A stretch of DNA of 45,295 nucleotides from Luminiphilus sp. (GTDB taxonomy: Bacteria; Pseudomonadota; Gammaproteobacteria; Pseudomonadales; Halieaceae), in the NCBI GenBank assembly GCA_016779445.1, contig JADHNP010000013.1, forward strand, positions 1-45,295. Direction: 5' to 3'. This document shows, one piece after another, positions 9,633 through 18,622 of the stretch. The notes beneath the pieces are model-generated. The model had not been told where the DNA came from and did no database searches. It saw only the letters and a list, made by a program, of their open reading frames with translations. The position numbers were made by a program, and so were the translations under genes. Position 1 is the stretch's first letter. The number at the start of each line of letters is the position of its first letter.

Positions 9633-10658
9633 TTGTTCCTGGAAAACTGCTGGTACGTAGCCGCGCGAGGTGAGGATATTGGCCGTCACCTTACGCCGCG
9701 AAAGCTTCTAAAAAGAAATGTTGTCCTTTATCGTCTTGAAAACGGTGCCGTCGCAGCGCTTGACGACGCCTGTCCGCATAGACGCTTACCGTTATCAAAA
9801 GGGCAACTTCTCGGCGATCAGATCGAGTGCGGTTATCACGGCCTGCAATTCGATTGCAGTGGCCGCTGCGTCGCAGCACCGACCCAATCCCGTATACCGC
9901 CCAATGCAGTCGTGAAGTCATACCCGACCATCGAGAGATGGGGGTTTGTCTGGATCTGGATGGGTGAACGCGACCGCGCCGATGAGTCACACCTGCCCGA
10001 CATCCCCAATTACTCAAGTCCGGACTGGGGAATAACAGAAGGTGGCACGCTGAACATCCGTTGTAATTACCTATGGCTGACCGATAATCTGCTCGATCCC
10101 TCCCATGTTGCGTGGGTTCACAAAACCTCATTTGCAGCGCCGGGAGCTGACAAAACTGAACTCGAATTGCGCACATTCGACGACGGGCTCATTGTTTCTC
10201 GATGGATTAAAAATCAGCCGGTACCCCCATACTATGCGTCTTTGGTCAAATTTCAGGGTAAGTGCGACCGGCTTCAGCATTACGAAGTGCGGCTACCAAG
10301 CACCTGTATAAACCGTTCCATATTTACACCGGCTGGCTCCGGAGGCCAAGAAGACAGTGAACACGTAGACCAAGCTTACGTGATGATTTCGTACAATTTC
10401 ATGACGCCTGTAGACGATGACAATAGCGCCTATTATTGGTTCCAGCACTACAACACCGACCCAGACAACAAGGCGGTCGCGAAGCAGCTTAATCAAGGCG
10501 CGATTGCCGCGTTTAATGAAGACCGGGAAATTCTTGAAGCGGTGCATGTCGGTATGCGCGACCAGTTGACCCCGAATATCAACTTGGGGCTGGACGCGGG
10601 CGCAGTGCGGTTTAGGGAACTAATGAAACGATCGATCGCAGCGGAGCAGAAGGATTAA
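9633..10658 (+). CDS. Rieske non-heme iron oxygenase, VanA-like (oxygenase A)
   Basis: A 341-residue Rieske oxygenase alpha subunit resembling vanillate O-demethylase oxygenase. The N-terminal Rieske [2Fe-2S] domain has CPH (Cys47, His49) and CGYH (Cys66, His69). The catalytic domain has DNLLDPSHVAWVH, with His158 and His163 as mononuclear-iron ligands and Asp155 in the expected electron bridge. It probably removes a methyl group as formaldehyde or hydroxylates its substrate. The start is TTG with a strong GGAGGT ten bases upstream. No reductase gene is adjacent. It precedes the AhpD-soxBDAG genes by about 120 bases on the same strand, so it may start that operon and feed a demethylated product to SoxBDAG. 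Confidence 0.92.
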   Translation: MFLENCWYVAARGEDIGRHLTPRKLLKRNVVLYRLENGAVAALDDACPHRRLPLSKGQLLGDQIECGYHGLQFDCSGRCVAAPTQSRIPPNAVVKSYPTIERWGFVWIWMGERDRADESHLPDIPNYSSPDWGITEGGTLNIRCNYLWLTDNLLDPSHVAWVHKTSFAAPGADKTELELRTFDDGLIVSRWIKNQPVPPYYASLVKFQGKCDRLQHYEVRLPSTCINRSIFTPAGSGGQEDSEHVDQAYVMISYNFMTPVDDDNSAYYWFQHYNTDPDNKAVAKQLNQGAIAAFNEDREILEAVHVGMRDQLTPNINLGLDAGAVRFRELMKRSIAAEQKD

Positions 10659-10782
10659 GAGTTAATTAAGAGAATCAGAGTAACGCGACTGTGGCGATCG
10701 AGGTCGGTTTTAGTCGCCGGCGTGAATCACCAAGACAGGCACTGTCAAACAGTCACTCAATGTGACCATGGAGATTTTAGAA

Positions 10783-11121
10783 ATGGATTGGAAGCAATTT
10801 ATCAAGGAAGCGGAAAGTGAGCTCGCCATTTATGCCAAGGAACTTCCGGGCACCATGCAAGGTTTTGCAAAGATGGGAGCCGCCGCGAAACAAGAGGGTG
10901 TGCTCTCACAGAAGACCCGGGAGCTGGTCTCGCTGGCAATCGCGATACGAAGCCAGTGTGACCACTGTATTGCTTACCACGCACGGACTCTCGTTAAACT
11001 AGAAGCTGAACGTGAAGAAGTGGCCGAGGTCCTAGCTATTTGCGCGTACATGGCTGGTGGACCGGGTATCAACTACGGCGCGAAAGCGCTGCAGGCGTTT
11101 GATCAATTTTCAGAGGGATGA
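10783..11121 (+). CDS. AhpD/carboxymuconolactone decarboxylase-family protein with CxxC
   Basis: A 112-residue AhpD-like protein with the redox motif SQCDHCIAYH (Cys59, Cys62, His66) in the expected helix, and a glycine-rich C-terminus. It is likely an alkylhydroperoxidase-type or disulfide-exchange protein. The ATG at 10783 is chosen because GGAG (10770-10773) sits nine bases upstream; earlier in-frame GTG 10762 and ATG 10768 have no site. Its stop overlaps the soxB start (ATGA), so the two are coupled. In this setting it could deal with hydrogen peroxide or a reactive product of sarcosine oxidase, which is inference. Confidence 0.88.
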   Translation: MDWKQFIKEAESELAIYAKELPGTMQGFAKMGAAAKQEGVLSQKTRELVSLAIAIRSQCDHCIAYHARTLVKLEAEREEVAEVLAICAYMAGGPGINYGAKALQAFDQFSEG

Positions 11122-12353
11122 AATACTCTGGATTCAACCTGGCGCTGCAGTCCTTATTTAAGCACCGTGGCTGGCAGCCTGCTTGGCGGGCCGCGGAACC
11201 TCGTAAGGCCTATGATGTCGTCATAATAGGCGGGGGGGGGCATGGACTCGGTGCCGCCTTCTACCTCGCCAAGTACCATGGTATAACGCGCGTCGCCGTG
11301 CTTGAGAAGTCTTGGTTGGGTGGCGGCAACACTGCACGTAACACGATGACAATTCGTGATAATTTCATCTACCCAGACAGCGCCCGCTTTCATCGCGAAG
11401 CACTGAAGGCGTGGCGAGGCCTCAGCGAAGACGTCAATTTCAACGTCATGCTTTCCGAGCGTGGTATGACCACCATCCTGATGAGTGATCGGGATCTTTC
11501 AGATGCGCGGCGCATGATCAATACGACTGCTATGTTCGGTGCTGAACACCGTATTATCGGCGTCGATGAGCTTCGCCGCCGCCTGCCTCTAATGGATAAT
11601 TCAGAACGGTTTCCCGTCGTCGGCGGTGTCGATCATCCCGAGGTGACGGTTGCGCGACATGATGCCGTCGCATGGGGCTATGCCAGGGCGGCCAGCCGCC
11701 TTGGAGTAGACATCATCGAAAATTGTGAAGTCACCGATATTGTGCTCGATGCAAACGGAGTGGCAGGTGTCGAGACCTCACGCGGTCGCATCGAAACCCG
11801 AAAGGTCGGCATGGCGGTCTCTGGACACGGTACGCAGGTGGCGGCGATGGCTGATGTCACGCTCCCCGTCGAAACTTGTCCGTTGCAGGCATTTGTCTCG
11901 ACACCGATCAAGCCAGTGATCGATAACGTCGTCGTCATACGAAGTCTCAACACCTATTTTCTGCAAACCGATAAGGGGGAGCTCGTGATGGGATCAGTGG
12001 CTAACCCCTATCCGAGTTTTTCCCAACAGGGTTCATCTGCCATTCCGGAGCGCACGCTTGCGTCGATTTTGCAGCTTTTCCCGGCATTCGAGCGCCTCAA
12101 GTTCATGCGGCAATGGGCCGGTATTCTGGATCTGACGTATGACAACTCGCCGATAATCTCGAAAACTTCCACACCCGGATTTTACGTTGACGTGGCGGGC
12201 TCCGGGGGTTTTAAAACGACCCCCTTGGCCGCGAAAATGCACGCTGACCTGATCGCTCATGACCGTCCGGATCCGCTAATAGAGCCTTTTAGTCTTGATC
12301 GATTCGATACGGGCCGCTTGATACTCGAGCGGGCCAGCTACGGAAACCGTTAG
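11118..12353 (+). CDS. soxB: Heterotetrameric sarcosine oxidase, beta subunit
   Basis: A 411-residue FAD/FMN flavoprotein, the catalytic beta subunit of heterotetrameric sarcosine oxidase, which oxidises sarcosine to glycine and a methylene unit. The dinucleotide fold VVIIGGGGHGLGAA lies near residues 34-47, and GGGNTARNTMTIRDN is the SoxB-typical segment. ARHDAVAWGYAR places His181 where the covalent FMN histidine is expected. The paralogous N-methylglutamate dehydrogenase subunit MgdA looks alike and cannot be excluded. The gene overlaps the AhpD-like gene by four bases and is followed by soxD, soxA and soxG in canonical order. A run of nine G (11232-11240) encodes the glycine motif and is a slippage-prone tract, but the frame is open. 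Confidence 0.93.
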   Translation: MKYSGFNLALQSLFKHRGWQPAWRAAEPRKAYDVVIIGGGGHGLGAAFYLAKYHGITRVAVLEKSWLGGGNTARNTMTIRDNFIYPDSARFHREALKAWRGLSEDVNFNVMLSERGMTTILMSDRDLSDARRMINTTAMFGAEHRIIGVDELRRRLPLMDNSERFPVVGGVDHPEVTVARHDAVAWGYARAASRLGVDIIENCEVTDIVLDANGVAGVETSRGRIETRKVGMAVSGHGTQVAAMADVTLPVETCPLQAFVSTPIKPVIDNVVVIRSLNTYFLQTDKGELVMGSVANPYPSFSQQGSSAIPERTLASILQLFPAFERLKFMRQWAGILDLTYDNSPIISKTSTPGFYVDVAGSGGFKTTPLAAKMHADLIAHDRPDPLIEPFSLDRFDTGRLILERASYGNR

Positions 12354-12366
12354 AGCTGAATATGAC

Positions 12367-12621
12367 ATGATGTATATACCTTGCCCTCACTGCGGTCATC
12401 GCAACGCAGACGAGTTTGTTTACGGCGGCGACAGCGATAAGCGACGACCCGAGAATCCAGAGGAAGTCAGTGACGCTGGCTGGTCTGACTATATTTATAG
12501 CGTGCCAAACGTAAAGGGCGTGGCGGAAGAATACTGGCGACATAAACGTGGCTGCAATCGCTGGTTCGTGATTCAGCGTGATTCGCGGACCGACAGAATG
12601 ACGCAGTGCTCGGGAAATTGA
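12367..12621 (+). CDS. soxD: Heterotetrameric sarcosine oxidase, delta subunit
   Basis: An 84-residue zinc-binding delta subunit. Cys6, Cys9, His59 and Cys63 (motifs PCPHCG and RHKRGCNRWF) coincide exactly with the zinc ligands known for heterotetrameric sarcosine oxidase when the first of the two initial methionines is used, which supports the ATG at 12367. It stabilises the alpha-beta-gamma-delta complex in the cytoplasm. It begins 13 bases after soxB and ends three bases before soxA. Confidence 0.94.
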   Translation: MMYIPCPHCGHRNADEFVYGGDSDKRRPENPEEVSDAGWSDYIYSVPNVKGVAEEYWRHKRGCNRWFVIQRDSRTDRMTQCSGN

Positions 12622-12624
12622 TTA

Positions 12625-15585
12625 ATGACTGAGGAATTTCGCAATCCCTCCGGCGGCCGTATCCAGCGTGGGTGCCCGATTTCATTTCAGTTTAATGGGC
12701 GCCGCTACACGGGGTTTCTTGGCGATACGCTCGCTTCTGCCTTGATTGCTAACGGTGTGTCAGTGGTCGGTCGCAGCCAGAAATATCACAGGCCTCGCGG
12801 CATTATGAGCGCCGGCTTGGAAGAGACGAATGCATTTGTGCAACTTGCCGGGAACGACGACGAGCCTAATCGTCTTGCAACAACACTGCCAATCCATGAC
12901 GGCCTTGTGGCGCACAGCGTCAATGCAACGCCAAACGCCGATTTTGATGTGGCAAGCCTGCTTGGATTTTTTCATCGATTCATTCCCGCTGGCTTTTACT
13001 ACAAAACGTTCATGTGGCCGAGAGACAAGTGGGATTGGTACGGGCGGAGAATCCGAAAGATTGCGGGGTGGGGCACTGCCCCAGCAAAACCGGAGGGAGG
13101 ACGTTACGAACATAGAAACCACCACTGCGATGTGTTGGTGGTCGGAGCCGGGCCAGCCGGGCTTTCGGCTGCACTAGGCGCCGGTCGCTCCGGAGCCCGC
13201 GTTTTGTTGGTTGATTCTGACTCGGAGGCTGGAGGAAAACTGCTCTCAGATAATCTGACAATAAATTCGCGCCCAGCGTTAGAGTGGCTTGACAACACAC
13301 TCACCGAGCTGGATTTGATGCCAAATGTGATTCGGTTGAGCCGTGCTACCGCTACCGGTTATTTCACCGACAATTACCTGACGGTGCTGGAGGAGTGCCC
13401 GGACAAACCATGGGTGCGCGAGAGGCTATGGAAGGTACGGGCGAAACGAGTGATTCTGGCGACAGGTGCCATCGAACGCACACTCCTTTTTGCCAATAAC
13501 GACAGGCCAGGGATAATGCTGGCCTCTGCCGCAATGACGTATTGTTTGCGTTACGGGACGAGGCCAGGGAACACGGCTGTTGTCTTCACTAATAACAACT
13601 CAGGCTATCGTCATGCGATTGGGCTCGTAAAAGCGGGTGTCGCGGTGACAGCATTGATCGATACCCGCAAGGATGCCGATTCCAAACTGCGCGGGGATGC
13701 CGCAGACAGTGGTATTGAGGTCATTGCTGATGCCAGAGTGATCTCGGCTAAGGGCCGCCGGAGAGTGTCGGGTGTAAGTATTAGCGTCGGCAAAGATCAG
13801 TCTAGGCGACGCATTCGATGCGACCTTTTGGCTGTTTCTGGAGGTTGGAACCCAGCTATTCACCTATATTCCCAGTCTGGGGGGAAACCGATTTACAGTG
13901 AGCGGATCGCCAGTTTTGTTCCCGGCGAATCAGTGCAGAACGAACGCTCGGTTGGTGCCTGTAGCGGTGACTTGACGTTGCAATCAGCGCTGGCCCAGGG
14001 GGCCGAAGCAGGCCGCGAGGCATCCCGGCTGTGCGGTTTTACCGGGGCTGATGTTGCAACGCTCGACTGCGAGCATGAGCCCGACCCTTGTGTCGACCCC
14101 GTATGGGATTGCTCTCTGCCCGGGAGTCAGAGCAGCGCTTTTATAGATTTTAACAACGACGTGACCAGCGCTGACATCCGGTTGGCAATGCGCGAGGGTT
14201 ATCGTTCGGTGGAGCTCGTCAAGCGTTACACGACGGCCGGAATGGGTATCGATCAGGGAAAGAGCAGCAGCGTCAGTATCGTTGGTCTCATCGCAGAAAT
14301 TGCCGACGTCGAGCCGGGGTCCGTGGGGACCACAACCTACCGGCCGGCGTACACACCCGTGAGCTTCGGCGCTATGGCGGGCCCGATTAAAGGAAGGTTA
14401 ATTGTGCCTTGGCGGCGCACTCCCATGACGGACTGGTTTCTCGATAATGGCGGCCACCTGGATGAGACCGGCGCCCAGTTTCGTCGGCCGTTGTTCATTG
14501 CAAAAGCGAACGAGAGTGCAAGCGAGGCCGTTCAGCGCGAAGGTTTGGCGGTGCGAAATCAGCTCGGCATTTACGACAGTACACCACTCGGTAAAATAAT
14601 TATTCAAGGGCCTGACACAGTGGCTTTTTTGAATCGTGTTTACAGCAACAATTGGGACAAGTTGCCGGTCGGGCGGGGAAAGTTTGGTTTTATGCTGTAC
14701 GAAGATGGTCGTTTACTCGACGATGGTGTAACGATGCGAATCTCGGATACCCAATACCTGATGTCGAATAGTGCAGGCATGGCAGACGTTGTTCTGGATC
14801 ATCTTGAGAGGCTTCTGCATATTCACTGGCCGGACCTGAAGGTTTACCTAACCCCAGTTACGGATCAGTGGGCGGTAGTGTGTGTGTGTGGCCCGCAGTC
14901 GCGTCGCGTTTTACATGATGCCGGCATCGATATCGATATCAGCGGTGAGGCTTTCAAATTTCTGGACACTCGGTTGTGCACGGTAGCGGGGTTGCCTGCG
15001 CGGATCTCGCGAGTCACGTATACGGGAGAGCTCAGTTTTGAGGTTGCCGTAGCCACGAGGCATGGTCTCACGCTCTGGAATGCGTTGATCGCCGCTGGAC
15101 AGAAGTTTGACATTACGCCAGTAGGGTCGGATACCAGCATGTTGCTGCGCACAGAAAAAGGCTTTATCGCAGCAGGACTGGAGGGCGATGGCTATGCAGA
15201 TATCTACGATGTAGGCATGGGGTGGCTGGTGTCTGAGAAAAAAGCAGACTTTGTCGGCAAGCGCTCATTAGAGAAAAACAGGCGTTCTGGCGGCAAAAGG
15301 CCTGAAGTGGTGGGGCTTCTTCCCCATGACAGAAACTTTGTACCGCCAAAGGGTGCCCCAGTTGTCGAGTACGGTGACGATCAAGACGAACCTCGGCAGA
15401 TGGGTATGGTAACAATCGGATTTTACAGTCCTAACTTGGGAGGATCTATCGCACTGGCACAGCTACGCGATGGCCGCTCTTGTCTCGGCCAAACGGCGAC
15501 CATCTTTACAAACGCCGGTGTTGAAACAGCCAGCATATGTGAGCCGGTATTTATCGATCCTGATGGCGAACGGATGCGAGGCTGA
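12625..15585 (+). CDS. soxA: Heterotetrameric sarcosine oxidase, alpha subunit
   Basis: A 986-residue alpha subunit, the usual length. The N-terminal ferredoxin-like segment contains FLGDTLASALIANGVSVVGR. A dinucleotide-binding motif LVVGAGPAGLSAALG (171-185) belongs to the NAD-binding part. The C-terminal third (about 600-980) is a GcvT-like tetrahydrofolate-binding domain, which captures the methylene group as methylene-THF or releases formaldehyde. The subunit channels the one-carbon unit produced by SoxB. It lies between soxD and soxG with spacing of three and one bases. The homologous MgdC of N-methylglutamate dehydrogenase is the main alternative identity. Confidence 0.94.
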   Translation: MTEEFRNPSGGRIQRGCPISFQFNGRRYTGFLGDTLASALIANGVSVVGRSQKYHRPRGIMSAGLEETNAFVQLAGNDDEPNRLATTLPIHDGLVAHSVNATPNADFDVASLLGFFHRFIPAGFYYKTFMWPRDKWDWYGRRIRKIAGWGTAPAKPEGGRYEHRNHHCDVLVVGAGPAGLSAALGAGRSGARVLLVDSDSEAGGKLLSDNLTINSRPALEWLDNTLTELDLMPNVIRLSRATATGYFTDNYLTVLEECPDKPWVRERLWKVRAKRVILATGAIERTLLFANNDRPGIMLASAAMTYCLRYGTRPGNTAVVFTNNNSGYRHAIGLVKAGVAVTALIDTRKDADSKLRGDAADSGIEVIADARVISAKGRRRVSGVSISVGKDQSRRRIRCDLLAVSGGWNPAIHLYSQSGGKPIYSERIASFVPGESVQNERSVGACSGDLTLQSALAQGAEAGREASRLCGFTGADVATLDCEHEPDPCVDPVWDCSLPGSQSSAFIDFNNDVTSADIRLAMREGYRSVELVKRYTTAGMGIDQGKSSSVSIVGLIAEIADVEPGSVGTTTYRPAYTPVSFGAMAGPIKGRLIVPWRRTPMTDWFLDNGGHLDETGAQFRRPLFIAKANESASEAVQREGLAVRNQLGIYDSTPLGKIIIQGPDTVAFLNRVYSNNWDKLPVGRGKFGFMLYEDGRLLDDGVTMRISDTQYLMSNSAGMADVVLDHLERLLHIHWPDLKVYLTPVTDQWAVVCVCGPQSRRVLHDAGIDIDISGEAFKFLDTRLCTVAGLPARISRVTYTGELSFEVAVATRHGLTLWNALIAAGQKFDITPVGSDTSMLLRTEKGFIAAGLEGDGYADIYDVGMGWLVSEKKADFVGKRSLEKNRRSGGKRPEVVGLLPHDRNFVPPKGAPVVEYGDDQDEPRQMGMVTIGFYSPNLGGSIALAQLRDGRSCLGQTATIFTNAGVETASICEPVFIDPDGERMRG

Positions 15586-15586
15586 T

Positions 15587-16099
15587 ATGAGTGGATATAA
15601 CGCCAAGCTGGATGCAATTCCTCGCAAGGGTATGCTCGATTTGCGCGGCGACGCTGAAGCGGTGCGCCTGTGCGGTGAAACTCTTGGTTGCAGATTTCCT
15701 GAAGAAGCGAACGCCAAAATCGCCGTGTCTGATCACAGTGCGCTGATCTGCCTGAGCGATGATCATTGGATTTTTGAAACGGCGGATGGTCTTCAGGTGG
15801 AAATCCTGCAACAGCTCGAACTGGCCGCCGCAGACCAGTTCCACTCGTTCTGCGATGTTTCGGATATGTATGCCCATCTTGTGCTGTCGGGGCCGGAGGC
15901 GATAGAGGTGCTTGCCCAGTGCGTAGCAATCGACATCCATCCGCGTGTTTTCGGACCCGGTTCGACTGCCCGCTGCGCTTTTGCGGATACCGTTGCCCAA
16001 GTATCCTGTCTTGACAGCAGCCCGGCTTACGAAATCAGCGTACTCAGTTCCTATGAACGCTACTCGATTGACTGGTTATTAATGGCTATCGGGAGCTAA
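15587..16099 (+). CDS. soxG: Heterotetrameric sarcosine oxidase, gamma subunit
   Basis: A 170-residue gamma subunit with a degenerate GcvT/YgfZ-like fold. FHSFCDVSDMYAHLVLSGP and the final SYERYSIDWLLMAIG are typical of SoxG. The ATG at 15587 is chosen: it follows the soxA stop by one base. The open frame extends upstream inside soxA, but that part encodes no SoxG-like sequence. It completes the soxBDAG set, so the enzyme is predicted to be intact. Confidence 0.9.
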   Translation: MSGYNAKLDAIPRKGMLDLRGDAEAVRLCGETLGCRFPEEANAKIAVSDHSALICLSDDHWIFETADGLQVEILQQLELAAADQFHSFCDVSDMYAHLVLSGPEAIEVLAQCVAIDIHPRVFGPGSTARCAFADTVAQVSCLDSSPAYEISVLSSYERYSIDWLLMAIGS

Positions 16100-16124
16100 G
16101 CCAGCAGATTGACTGCGTCGAAGA

Positions 16125-16141
16125 CGCGGAGCCCTTCCGCG
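16125..16141. terminator. Possible weak bidirectional terminator
   Basis: Inverted repeat CGCGGA / TCCGCG (16125-16130 and 16136-16141) with a five-base loop, in the short space between the convergent soxG and Rieske oxygenase B genes. Only a TTT follows, so the call is weak. Confidence 0.3.
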
Positions 16142-16142
16142 T

Positions 16143-17270
16143 TTAGCCAAGGTTGACGCTGCTCCCTAGCCGATTCGCTATGTAGCGGTACATGTCATAG
16201 ATCGTACCTTCGAGGTCCGGCTTGGAGAGCCTGCCTGGCCTGTAGTAGCGGGATTGTAGCCCTTTCTGCAGCGTTTCTAGTTTCGCCTTATCCTCGAGAT
16301 TGACTGTATCCATAAAGGCTATCTGCTCGTCAGTGATGGGGTTATCCTCGTCCAGTGAAGACATCCCCCAGCGAATATTTACGGCACTACTGGAGTTTGG
16401 GCTGAGGCAGAGGTAGATAAGAATACTGGGTGCTGCAGCGACCACAAGGTTCGGAAAAGCACCGAACATAAACGAGCACCGCTTTTCTTTATCGGTCAGC
16501 TTGGGCGGAAAGGGGCCGCGTTCCGGATAGTCGGGATCATAATAGGAGTAATAAGCGTTAAAGTGGCCGTTCGAAGGCACGTGCTCACACAGTGCTGTAG
16601 GGGTCAGAGGCCGAAGCGTCTTTGGATGGGTTACGTCGAGGTGATAGCCCTCCATAAAATTTTCGGCGAGACACTTCCAGTTCGTATTCCACGTAGTCTC
16701 CTTGGCAAACGCGTATGGTCTTTTGCCAATTTCGTAGTTATCAATATAGGGTGCTAACGCCCCCAGTCTTGGAGCGAGTGGCGTGGCGTCCCCGGAGAGA
16801 TTCACAAAAAGAAAGCCCTGCCAGATTTCAGTCTTGAATGCGTGCAGCGCGCAGGAAGAAGGGTCAAATCCTTCGACGTCCTGCATGTGCGGTGCGCCCA
16901 CCAGTCGGCCTTTCAGGTCATAAGTCCAAGCGTGATAACTGCAGCTGAAACGAGATTGGTTTCCGGAGCCGGACGCGACGATGTTGCCGCGATGGCGGCA
17001 GACGTTAGATAAGACCGATATCTGGCCGTCCTTGCTACAGGTAACCAGGAGTGGCTCACCCACCAGACTGGTTGTGTAATACTGCCCCGGTGCGGCGACC
17101 TCGTCCGCTCGTCCCAGACACACCCATTCCTTCCTGAAAATGTGCTCTTCTTCCAGCTGTGTAAATGCGTCTGACGTGTAATACGCACTGGGCATCGCCT
17201 GCGCATGTTCCACTGGCGTGGAGTGAGTTAGATCAAGCGCCTTTCGGATTTTTTCCACATCCGCATTCAT
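16143..17270 (-). CDS. Rieske non-heme iron oxygenase, choline-monooxygenase/GbcA-like (oxygenase B)
   Basis: A 375-residue aromatic-ring-hydroxylating-type alpha subunit. Rieske ligands are CRH (Cys91, His93) and CSYH (Cys110, His113). The catalytic iron site is in NWKCLAENFMEGYH...TH (His210, His215). This layout resembles choline monooxygenase, GbcA and other betaine-acting Rieske enzymes, which remove N-methyl groups. The ATG at 17270 is chosen because GGGGGAG lies just upstream; an in-frame extension of 17 residues exists. It is convergent with soxG and divergent from the second MFS gene. N-demethylation of a betaine feeding SoxBDAG is a reasonable inference. No reductase is nearby. Confidence 0.9.
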   Translation of the reverse strand: MNADVEKIRKALDLTHSTPVEHAQAMPSAYYTSDAFTQLEEEHIFRKEWVCLGRADEVAAPGQYYTTSLVGEPLLVTCSKDGQISVLSNVCRHRGNIVASGSGNQSRFSCSYHAWTYDLKGRLVGAPHMQDVEGFDPSSCALHAFKTEIWQGFLFVNLSGDATPLAPRLGALAPYIDNYEIGKRPYAFAKETTWNTNWKCLAENFMEGYHLDVTHPKTLRPLTPTALCEHVPSNGHFNAYYSYYDPDYPERGPFPPKLTDKEKRCSFMFGAFPNLVVAAAPSILIYLCLSPNSSSAVNIRWGMSSLDEDNPITDEQIAFMDTVNLEDKAKLETLQKGLQSRYYRPGRLSKPDLEGTIYDMYRYIANRLGSSVNLG

Positions 17271-17331
17271 GTTCGCTCCCCCATGCTTTGGACAAAATAA
17301 CAATAACCGTGCTCTAATCAAAAGTAGACGG

Positions 17332-17347
17332 GGTGGTGCCCACCACC
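17332..17347. promoter_or_regulatory. Inverted repeat in the Rieske B / MFS2 divergent region
   Basis: Perfect repeat GGTGGTG-CC-CACCACC within the 143-base region between divergent starts 17270 and 17414. It could be an operator or an mRNA hairpin ahead of the MFS gene. Chance cannot be ruled out. Confidence 0.35.
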
Positions 17348-17413
17348 ATGCTAACAGCCCGGTTATGTCACGTCCGTGGGTATGTTGATGACGCCTCGCA
17401 GGAAATGTTCTTG

Positions 17414-18622
17414 ATGATCGGAAGTTACTCTCTTTTTTCGCAAAAACCCAGAACGGACGAAGAGGTCGCGGCGCAGATCAATCGCTACGCGACCATATCC
17501 TCCGCTATGTGGATGACTGTGGTCGGCACTCTGGGAATTTTATTTCTGCCGTTGATCGTCAGCGGACTCATTGACGATCTTGCTTTCACTAAGCAGCAGG
17601 CCGGTTACGTGGCGGCTGCCGAAATGGCCGGGGTGGCAATCCTGTCTGGCAGTGGCGTTTTTTGGGTGCGTCGGTTTGATTGGGTTGATGCTGCTGTTAT
17701 GGCGACATTGCTGTTCGTTGCCGCAAACGTTTTTTCTGCGCTAACCGACTCATTCGCTGGCATGTTTGCTTTCCGATTCCTGGTTGGTGCTTCCAGTGGC
17801 GCCTTGCTTGCCATCGGGCTCGCTTGCCAAAGTGACAGCAAGAATGCCGATCGGATATTCGGCTACTGGGTGGCCTGCCAGATGACGGTGTCCAGTATTG
17901 GTTACCTCTCGCTTCCTCTTGTCAGGTCCTCGTGGGGAACCAGCGGCATGTTTGTTGCCCTAGCACTAATAGGCGTGACCGCCATTATTTCGATCTACTT
18001 TCTTCCACGACGCGGCGTTATGCGCATGTCCTTGACTGCTGCACCCGCGCTCTTGAATGCGAACAACATTCTTGCACTCGTTGGAGCGCTACTGTTTTTT
18101 ACCGCGCAAGGCGGGATATGGGCTTTTGTCGAGAGACTGGGAATCGCCTCAAGACTATCGACAACTGAGATTAGCTTTGCTCTCGCAGTTTCCTCGTACT
18201 GTGGCATCGTGGGTGGACTGGCGCGAAACTGGATCGCCAACTTTATCGGCAGCGCTGGACCCTTCTATTTTGTCGTAGCAGGCGAGATTCTGATGCTATT
18301 GATGTTCGGGTTGGAGCATGGTCAGTTTCTGTATGCTCTTGCCGTATGCATGCTGCAGTTTTTCTGGGCTATGGGTATGGCGTCGCTGCTAGCGGGATTG
18401 AATATTATCGACGACTCTGGCCGACTGATTTTGTTGATGATGGCAACAGCGAAAGTCGGCTATTCAATGGGTCCGGCTTTGATGGGCTGGCTAATTTTTG
18501 ACGATGATTACACCTTCATGTTGGCGACGTCCGGCGCATGTGTCGTGATCGGCATGGTGATCTGTGTTGTCCTCGTCAATCAGAAATCCAGTACGCCGGC
18601 TGTCGCTTCGTCTGCCGATTAG
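17414..18622 (+). CDS. MFS transporter (second)
   Basis: A 402-residue inner-membrane protein with about 12 transmembrane segments and overall MFS character, for example FAFRFLVGASSGALLAIGLA in the first half. The canonical loop 2-3 motif is poorly preserved, so the subfamily is not assigned. The ATG at 17414 is chosen because AGGAA (17400-17404) lies nine bases upstream; earlier in-frame starts at 17333 and 17405 are less well placed. It is divergent from oxygenase B and its stop overlaps the stop of the convergent GntR gene. Being surrounded by catabolic genes, it likely carries the substrate or an intermediate. Confidence 0.85.
   Translation: MIGSYSLFSQKPRTDEEVAAQINRYATISSAMWMTVVGTLGILFLPLIVSGLIDDLAFTKQQAGYVAAAEMAGVAILSGSGVFWVRRFDWVDAAVMATLLFVAANVFSALTDSFAGMFAFRFLVGASSGALLAIGLACQSDSKNADRIFGYWVACQMTVSSIGYLSLPLVRSSWGTSGMFVALALIGVTAIISIYFLPRRGVMRMSLTAAPALLNANNILALVGALLFFTAQGGIWAFVERLGIASRLSTTEISFALAVSSYCGIVGGLARNWIANFIGSAGPFYFVVAGEILMLLMFGLEHGQFLYALAVCMLQFFWAMGMASLLAGLNIIDDSGRLILLMMATAKVGYSMGPALMGWLIFDDDYTFMLATSGACVVIGMVICVVLVNQKSSTPAVASSAD

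Noticed and set aside
14926-14941. GATATCGATATC palindrome in soxA
   Set aside because: It lies inside a conserved coding region and encodes an Ile-Asp repeat; no regulatory meaning is evident.
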